From positions 1 to 64,000 of the forward strand of contig CATXCB010000011.1 in the NCBI GenBank assembly GCA_958366705.1: a stretch of 64,000 nt of DNA, written 5' to 3'. Source of the DNA: an uncultured bacterium. GTDB lineage: Bacteria; Cyanobacteriota; Vampirovibrionia; Gastranaerophilales; Gastranaerophilaceae. Below, piece by piece: positions 58,751 through 64,000 of the stretch. The first letter of the stretch is position 1, and each line of letters opens with the position of its first letter. Made by a program: the position numbers and the translations under genes. The notes beneath the pieces were generated by a model. The model made no database searches. It saw nothing but the letters and a program-made list of their open reading frames with translations, and was not told the origin of the DNA.

Positions 58751-60016
58751 ATGCTTGATATTAAACTAATTAGAGAAAATCCTGAAAAAATTAATGAATT
58801 GTTAAAACGAAGAAATCCGGATTTATCTATAAATGAAGTTATTGCTATAGATGAAGAAAGAAGAAAAATACAAACAAAAGCCGATGAGTTAAGAGCTAAA
58901 AGAAAATCAGAATCTCAGAAAATTGGTATGATGAAGAAAAATGGTGAAAATACCGACCAGATTCAAGAAGAAGTAAGAGTTCTTGGTGATGAAATAAAAG
59001 CTCTGGAAGAAAAGCAAAATGAATTAGATAATAAGCAAAGAAATATTTTGCTTCATATTCCTAATATACCTGATGAAACAACTCCAATTGGTTTATCAGA
59101 AGATGATAATGTTGAAGTTTATAAATGGGGTGAGCCTAGAAATTTTGATTTTGAATTTAAAGCTCACTGGGACATTTGTGAGGATAAAAATCTTGTGGAT
59201 TTTGAGCGCGGAGTAAAATTATCTCAAAGCAGATTTACACTGTATAGAGGCAAAGGTGCAAAATTAGAACGTGCTATTATAAACTTCTTCCTTGATTACC
59301 ACTGTAATGAACAGGGATATGAAGAAATATTGCCTCCATTTATGGCAAATGCTGCGACAATGACCGGTACCGGACAGCTGCCAAAATTTGCTGAAGATAT
59401 GTATAAATGTGTGGATGAAGATTTATATCTTATTCCAACAGCTGAAGTTCCTGTTACAAATATTTACGCCGGCGAAATATTATCAGAGGATGATTTGCCT
59501 AAGTATATGACTGCATATACTCCATGTTTTAGACGCGAAGCCGGTTCTGCGGGTAAAGATACAAGAGGTTTAATTAGAGTTCACCAGTTCAATAAAGTTG
59601 AACTAGTTAAATTGTGTACGCCAGAAACAAGTAAAGAGGAGCACGAAAAATTAACTGAGGATGCCGAAAAAATGCTTCAATTACTTGAACTTCCATACCG
59701 CCGCGAAGCCTTATCAACTGGTGATATTGGATTTTCTGCTAATAAATGCTGGGATTTGGAAGTTTGGATGCCATCTTATGGTACTTATAAAGAAATTTCA
59801 AGCTGTTCAAATTACGGAGATTATCAGGCTCGCCGTGCAAATATTCGATATAAAGAAAAGGCTACAGGTAAAACAAGATTTGTTCATACAATTAATGGCT
59901 CAGGTCTGGCTGTCGGCAGAACATTTGCTGCAATTGTTGAAAATTATCAGCAGGCAGATGGAACAATTATCATTCCTGAAGTTTTGAGAAAATACACAGG
60001 TTTTGATAAAATTTAA
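58751..60016 (+). CDS. serS: Seryl-tRNA synthetase
   Basis: SerS charges tRNA-Ser. The 421-residue class II synthetase has the N-terminal tRNA-binding coiled coil (about 30-105). The catalytic core has motif 2 CFRREAGSAGKDTRGLIRVH, substrate residues in TAEVPVTN and motif 3 NGSGLAVGRTFAAIVENYQ. Length is standard. GAGGGA lies just before the ATG and a terminator follows the stop. Confidence 0.97.
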   Translation: MLDIKLIRENPEKINELLKRRNPDLSINEVIAIDEERRKIQTKADELRAKRKSESQKIGMMKKNGENTDQIQEEVRVLGDEIKALEEKQNELDNKQRNILLHIPNIPDETTPIGLSEDDNVEVYKWGEPRNFDFEFKAHWDICEDKNLVDFERGVKLSQSRFTLYRGKGAKLERAIINFFLDYHCNEQGYEEILPPFMANAATMTGTGQLPKFAEDMYKCVDEDLYLIPTAEVPVTNIYAGEILSEDDLPKYMTAYTPCFRREAGSAGKDTRGLIRVHQFNKVELVKLCTPETSKEEHEKLTEDAEKMLQLLELPYRREALSTGDIGFSANKCWDLEVWMPSYGTYKEISSCSNYGDYQARRANIRYKEKATGKTRFVHTINGSGLAVGRTFAAIVENYQQADGTIIIPEVLRKYTGFDKI

Positions 60017-60044
60017 CAAGTAAATCTGATAATTATAATAAGAG

Positions 60045-60071
60045 AAAAGCTCCGGATACTCTGGAGCTTTT
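60045..60071. terminator. Terminator after serS
   Basis: AAAAGCTCC (60045-60053) pairs with GGAGCTTTT (60063-60071), followed by AATTTTG. It also serves the converging 126-residue gene. Confidence 0.82.
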
Positions 60072-60104
60072 AATTTTGAATCTATTATAATCTGGTTTAT
60101 TATT

Positions 60105-60485
60105 TTATGGAAGTGTAAATCCTTGCTCTTTATTTCTAAGTCTGACATTGTCTGCTATTCGTTTATATTCATCTGCCTGTGCGCAGCATCTTCTAACAAA
60201 TTTCATATGCGACTCAAAGAATCCTTGTTTTAAGAATTTTACATGCATAATGCTTAAATCCGGAAGAATTGTTGCTTTAAGTTTATCATTTTCTTCTCCT
60301 CTTGTGTAGAAGTTGATGTCTACTGTATTATTTGCCTGCTTTTCAAGTAGTTTTTGAAATTCATCCATTTCTGCCGGTTTTAAAATTCTCTTAAGCAAAT
60401 GACTGGTGCCCCAGTATTGATTGATGCGACCAAATGGGGGTTTTGCATTTATTGACGGATTTGAAGAAAAAGATTCTACTTTCAT
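60105..60485 (-). CDS. Lineage-specific hypothetical protein (126 residues)
   Basis: The protein starts MKVESFSSNPSINAKPPFGR. It has a helical domain with KPAEMDEFQKLLEKQAN, a beta pair (VDINFYTRG, LKATILP) and a basic helical end (FVRRCCAQADEYKRIADNVR). The N-terminal stretch ending in PPFGR recalls, more loosely, the FTG-tagged proteins in this window. Function unknown. Confidence 0.6.
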   Translation of the reverse strand: MKVESFSSNPSINAKPPFGRINQYWGTSHLLKRILKPAEMDEFQKLLEKQANNTVDINFYTRGEENDKLKATILPDLSIMHVKFLKQGFFESHMKFVRRCCAQADEYKRIADNVRLRNKEQGFTLP

Positions 60486-60625
60486 ATAATTACTCCTTTT
60501 ATTTTTGTATAAAGATGATTATAATACGCTAAAGATTATTTTTTGCTAATATTTTAAAAAATTTTAAGAAAATGATAAGATAATATGTTATAATATAAAT
60601 AGAATAGCTTTTATAAGGATAAAAA

Positions 60626-62914
60626 ATGTACGAATTCCCTTTTGAATTGGATGATTTTCAAAAAGATGCGTGTGAGACTATAGATAATGGAGAAAGTGTT
60701 GTTGTTTGCGCGCCAACAGGTGCAGGCAAGACTGTTATAGCTCAGCATGCAATACACAGAGCTTTGGAGCAGGGCTGCAGAATTTTTTATACAACTCCTC
60801 TCAAGGCGTTATCTAATCAGAAATTTTATGATTTTGGTGAAAAATATGGCCGTGATAAAGTCGGATTGCTAACTGGTGATACGTCTATAAATCGAAATGC
60901 TCAAATTGTTATTATGACAACTGAAGTTTTTCGAAATATGCTTTATGGTACAAATTTTGGAGCTGTTGCAGATAATCTTAAAGATGTAAAATATGTAGTG
61001 TTGGATGAAGTTCATTATATGAATGATGAACAAAGAGGTACGGTTTGGGAAGAGAGTATTATTTACTGTCCTACAAATATTCAAATCATAGCTCTTTCCG
61101 CTACTGTAGCCAATTGTGATGAGTTAACAAATTGGATAAATACAGTACATTCAAAAACAAAACTTGTTAATACTGATTTTAGACCGGTTCCATTAAAATT
61201 TTATTATTTTGATAGTTCGCAGCCTTATAAATTATTACCACTGCTTACTCCAAATGGTAAGTTAAACAACAAAATACGTCCTGAAAAGCCTCAATGGGCA
61301 AAAGGACGAGATAAACGGAAAAAATCATACGTAAAACAAATTATATCTAATTTATCAGAAAATGATATGCTTCCAGCTATTTATTTTACTTTTTCCAGAA
61401 AAAAATGCGATGAACAGATGGAAAAATGTTCCGGGTTAGGTTTGAATACAAGAGCTGAACAAGAAAAAATAAAAACATTTATTGATGAGTTTATTTCAGA
61501 AAATCCGCATCTTTATGGAAACAAGCATATAGAATATTTAATTCAAGGAGTTGCATCTCATCATGCAGGGCTTTTACCGGCGTGGAAAAATTTAGTTGAA
61601 AAATTGTTTCAACAAGGACTTATAAAAGTTGTTTTTGCAACAGAAACACTCGCAGCGGGAATTAATATGCCTGCACGTTCTACTGTAATAAGTTCAACCA
61701 GTAAAAGAACTGATACAGGGCACAGAATGCTTACTGCCAACGAATTTTTGCAGATGTCAGGAAGAGCCGGAAGACGCGGGATGGATGAAGTTGGATATGT
61801 TACAATTGTCGGTACGTCTTTCCAATCTCCGGAAGAGGTTGCTGAACTTGTTTTAAGTGATTCTAATCCGTTGGAAAGCAGGTTTTCTCCAAGCTATTCT
61901 ATGGTGCTTAACTTGTTACAACGTTTTAATTTGGAAGAAGCAAAAGAATTAATTTTGAAAAGTTTTGGTTATTATTCTTCAGATTTTAGACTAAAACCAA
62001 TTTTATCATTACTTGAGCAATATGAAACCGAAATTCAGGAAAGAAGTTTTGTTTGTCCGTTTAAGCTTTCTGACCAGGATATGTTAGAATACGATAAGTT
62101 AAGATTTTTATATGTCCAAAACAGGCAAACTTATAAGAAAATTTTAAAGCAGGAAAAATCAAAACATAGGGCTTTATCTGCTGAAGTTATTGAATTCGGG
62201 GAAAGAAATAAGGCTGATTTGCATAAACTGCAGAAATTTGCCTGTGATAATTGCAAACATTATAAAAAACATGCAAAAAATCTTGAAGTTATTCAACGAT
62301 TGCTTAATAAAAAACATAAATTAGAAAAAGAAATAGAAAAGCAAAAAGATATTTATTGGAATAAGTTTCTGGCACATAGAGCGGCCTTACAGGATTATGG
62401 CTATCTTGATAAGGATTACCCAACCAAAAAAGGTAAAACAACGTCTCAAATTCGTTCAGAAAATGAGCTGTTTTTAGCAGAAATTGTCTTTTCCGGAGTG
62501 CTTGAATCTCTTACCCCTGCGCAGCTTGCCGGAGTTATATGTGCCATAACCACTGAAGAATTAAGGATGGAGATTCCTTATATTCCATTTTCTGAACCTG
62601 TGAGAAAGACTCTTAATCATATTCGCAATATAAAAAGAAAGCTTGAAAAAGTTCAAACCAGATACGATATTGGAGCTCCGTTGAATATTAATCCGTATTT
62701 TAGTTCATTGATTGAATTATGGGTTGAGGGGGCAGAATGGGAAACTGTGTCTGAACAAATAGATATTGGTGAAGGTGATATAGTACGAGCTTTCAAACGT
62801 GTTGTGGATGTTTTGCGCCAGTTAACAACAATTGATAATATCCCGGAGGCTCTTGTCTTTACAGCTCGTGAGGCTATAGAAAAAATATTACGCGCCCCTG
62901 TAGATGTTGATTAA
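60626..62914 (+). CDS. Ski2/Mtr4-like DEAD-box RNA helicase with DSHCT domain
   Basis: The 762-residue superfamily II helicase has motif I CAPTGAGKTVIAQ, motif Ia TTPLKALSNQK, motif II LDEVHYMND (DEVH), motif III ALSATVAN and motif VI QMSGRAGRRGMD. A C-terminal DSHCT-type domain follows (about 600-755; PAQLAGVICAITTEELRMEI). Proteins of this group are typical of cyanobacteria and actinobacteria and of eukaryotic exosome cofactors. It probably remodels RNA during turnover or ribosome maturation. Confidence 0.9.
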   Translation: MYEFPFELDDFQKDACETIDNGESVVVCAPTGAGKTVIAQHAIHRALEQGCRIFYTTPLKALSNQKFYDFGEKYGRDKVGLLTGDTSINRNAQIVIMTTEVFRNMLYGTNFGAVADNLKDVKYVVLDEVHYMNDEQRGTVWEESIIYCPTNIQIIALSATVANCDELTNWINTVHSKTKLVNTDFRPVPLKFYYFDSSQPYKLLPLLTPNGKLNNKIRPEKPQWAKGRDKRKKSYVKQIISNLSENDMLPAIYFTFSRKKCDEQMEKCSGLGLNTRAEQEKIKTFIDEFISENPHLYGNKHIEYLIQGVASHHAGLLPAWKNLVEKLFQQGLIKVVFATETLAAGINMPARSTVISSTSKRTDTGHRMLTANEFLQMSGRAGRRGMDEVGYVTIVGTSFQSPEEVAELVLSDSNPLESRFSPSYSMVLNLLQRFNLEEAKELILKSFGYYSSDFRLKPILSLLEQYETEIQERSFVCPFKLSDQDMLEYDKLRFLYVQNRQTYKKILKQEKSKHRALSAEVIEFGERNKADLHKLQKFACDNCKHYKKHAKNLEVIQRLLNKKHKLEKEIEKQKDIYWNKFLAHRAALQDYGYLDKDYPTKKGKTTSQIRSENELFLAEIVFSGVLESLTPAQLAGVICAITTEELRMEIPYIPFSEPVRKTLNHIRNIKRKLEKVQTRYDIGAPLNINPYFSSLIELWVEGAEWETVSEQIDIGEGDIVRAFKRVVDVLRQLTTIDNIPEALVFTAREAIEKILRAPVDVD

Positions 62915-63005
62915 TAAGTTTTTTGTATAATTTCTTGACTGTGTGCAAATTTTGACGTTTAATAAGTGTATAAAATACATTTATCACATTAGAGAGGATA
63001 CTTAT

Positions 63006-63443
63006 ATGCTTATTTCAAAAATTTCAAATTCTACATTTACTTCAAATAGTTTTAATTCAACAAATTGTTGTAAACCAAAACCTTATGTAAATTTAAATTC
63101 TGGGCTACATCAAGATACTGTTTCTTTTACGGCTAATTCAAAACAGATGAATGAAGTGATGAGTCTTGTATTTGAAAAATTGTCTCAATCAAGAAAGGGT
63201 AGAAATAACGGAACATTTATTGGTACAACAAAAGACAATGTTGATATTCACATTCGTGAAACTTTATTTGGTAAAAATGCTCAACTAACTTTGACTAACT
63301 TCAATTTTAGAAATAAAAATTTTGCTATGTTTGAGTTAAAAAGATCTTCGGGTGTGGCACCGCAAATTATTTCAATGGAGGATAATAAGGAGTTTCCACA
63401 GGCTGCAGACATTATTAAGAAGCATTTGTTGAATTTAAAATAA
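63006..63443 (+). CDS. Lineage-specific protein with VSFTANS tag (145 residues)
   Basis: The ATG at 63006 has GAGAGGA 6-7 bases upstream. The N-terminus MLISKISNSTFTSNSFNSTN is followed by HQDTVSFTANSK (about residues 35-46). A small alpha/beta domain then reads GTFIGTTKDNVDIHIRETLF and FAMFELKRSSGVAPQIISME. The tag resembles those at 24.3 and 55.4 kb. No function is recognised. Confidence 0.6.
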   Translation: MLISKISNSTFTSNSFNSTNCCKPKPYVNLNSGLHQDTVSFTANSKQMNEVMSLVFEKLSQSRKGRNNGTFIGTTKDNVDIHIRETLFGKNAQLTLTNFNFRNKNFAMFELKRSSGVAPQIISMEDNKEFPQAADIIKKHLLNLK

Positions 63444-63461
63444 CAATATCAAAAAATGTTT

Positions 63462-63511
63462 AATCAGCGGCACAGATTAAATATTTAATCTGTGCCGCTG
63501 ATTCTTTTTTT
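63462..63511 (+). terminator. Long perfect-palindrome terminator
   Basis: A 42-base perfect palindrome (63462-63503), with left arm starting AATCAGCGGCACAGATTAAA, is followed by CTTTTTTT. It ends the 145-residue gene. Confidence 0.9.
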
Positions 63512-63579
63512 ATTTTTAACTAAATAAAAGTGTAAAATTTCCACTATTTAGATTTGTAAAAGCCTTGCAGTTAAAATGA

Positions 63580-63716
63580 TTGAACATTTTGTTAAAATAT
63601 GTTACAATAATAGTAGGAATACCCTATTTGCCCTCATAGGTCTCTGATGAGTGTTATTCCCCAACCCACTCTAAAAACAAAAAGGTATCCGGTTACACTA
63701 AAATTTGGGTGACATC
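63580..63716 (+). promoter_or_regulatory. Promoter and structured leader of the partial gene at the window edge
   Basis: TTGAAC (63580-63585), 17 bases and TACAAT (63603-63608) with an extended TG form a promoter. The leader of about 100 bases contains GGAATA...TATTCC enclosing CTCAT...ATGAG. ACCCA at about 63665 is complementary to TGGGT in the TTTGGGTGA ribosome-binding region. Translation could therefore be controlled by folding. Confidence 0.45.
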
Positions 63717-64000
63717 ATGGATACACTTCTTGAGTTGCAAAAAAATCAAATTTCATTACAGTTTAGGACTTGTGAACATGTCCTTGTTGGTTCGCTATTT
63801 GTGGCTCTTATACTTGCAAATTCTATTTTTTTACCTCCAATCTTTGCAAATGACAGAATTGCTAACACTGCAATTCAAACTTCTATATTAAATAAAATGG
63901 GAGAACAATTTAAGGAAGAAATAAATCCTCAGCTAAAAAAAGATGAATTTGATGCACGTATAGCTGCTAAATATAGAGGATATAATGTAAAAAATGTTGC
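63717..64000 (+). CDS. Partial gene for a membrane or exported protein (cut by the window end)
   Basis: From the ATG at 63717 (GGGTGA 4 bases upstream) the frame stays open to the end of the window, 94 codons. After about 24 polar residues comes a hydrophobic stretch (LVGSLFVALILANSIFLPPI) ending FAND, which could be a signal peptide with a long N-region or a membrane anchor. The visible mature part is helical and charged (ILNKMGEQFKEEINPQLKKD). No family can be assigned from this fragment. Confidence 0.6.
   Translation, partial: MDTLLELQKNQISLQFRTCEHVLVGSLFVALILANSIFLPPIFANDRIANTAIQTSILNKMGEQFKEEINPQLKKDEFDARIAAKYRGYNVKNV

Noticed and set aside
1..64000. CRISPR arrays, rRNA genes and transposase-bearing insertion sequences
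   Set aside because: No regularly spaced direct repeats with spacers, no rRNA-like segment and no transposase frame were found.

Overview
The window is an AT-rich, densely coded stretch of a Gram-negative bacterial chromosome, best explained as a gut member of the non-photosynthetic cyanobacterial sister group (Melainabacteria / Vampirovibrionia, probably Candidatus Gastranaerophilales). The clues are a prepilin-like leader of the type MKKAFTMAETLITLGIVG, several proteins opening with a short tag that ends in SFTG-like residues, a cyanobacterial-type DSHCT RNA helicase, ClpC, and a GT5 glycogen-synthase-like protein with a membrane tail. This placement is inferred from gene content; no rRNA is present to confirm it.

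Layout. 0.2-4.6 kb: a TonB/ExbB/ExbD/ExbD envelope-energising cluster with two exported companions. 4.7-8.9 kb: dusB, a large periplasmic TPR protein, a small acidic protein and infC. 9.1-21.6 kb: a 12.4-kb integrated element in the 3' end of tRNA-Phe(GAA). 21.6-28.6 kb: accessory chromosome with an ART-PolyVal-like protein, a degenerate HAD/trehalose-phosphatase-like protein, an orphan histidine kinase, a Y-family polymerase, a four-winged-helix GntR protein and a headless pilin-like protein. 28.7-34.9 kb: smc-scpA-scpB plus a TPR metalloprotease. 34.9-44.3 kb: a long coiled-coil protein, fabI, ribF, nupC, a TPR protein, pth, two XRE regulators and a pilin-like gene. 44.4-49.6 kb: a second, 5.2-kb integrated element in tRNA-Lys(UUU). 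49.9-64 kb: a DUF3137 protein, a calcineurin-like phosphatase, the membrane-anchored GT5, clpC, serS, a Ski2-like helicase and a partial gene at the edge.

The most interesting content is the pair of tRNA-borne elements. Neither has capsid, portal, large terminase or tail-tube genes, yet both carry phage-type excision, replication and packaging or assembly parts. The larger resembles a phage-inducible chromosomal island: integrase, AlpA-like protein, replisome organizer containing an 11-bp iteron array (a likely origin), T7-gp4-like primase-helicase, RusA, a frameshifted small terminase, an ArpU/RinA-like late regulator, a divergently controlled repressor region, and Fic and toxin-antitoxin cargo. 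The smaller has integrase, an AlpA-like protein, a PrimPol-type primase, a LuxR-type HTH protein and a single HK97-gp10-like connector gene. Their integrases are homologous along their length and the same TGTCGTA motif is repeated at both ends of both elements. They therefore look like two members of one family of phage satellites in this lineage.

Three promoters (at 4.55, 12.5 and 38.9 kb) place a consensus -10 box only 6-7 nt before the likely ATG, suggesting leaderless mRNAs. Several small genes (29-56 codons) were added by reading for ribosome binding sites and stop/start overlaps.
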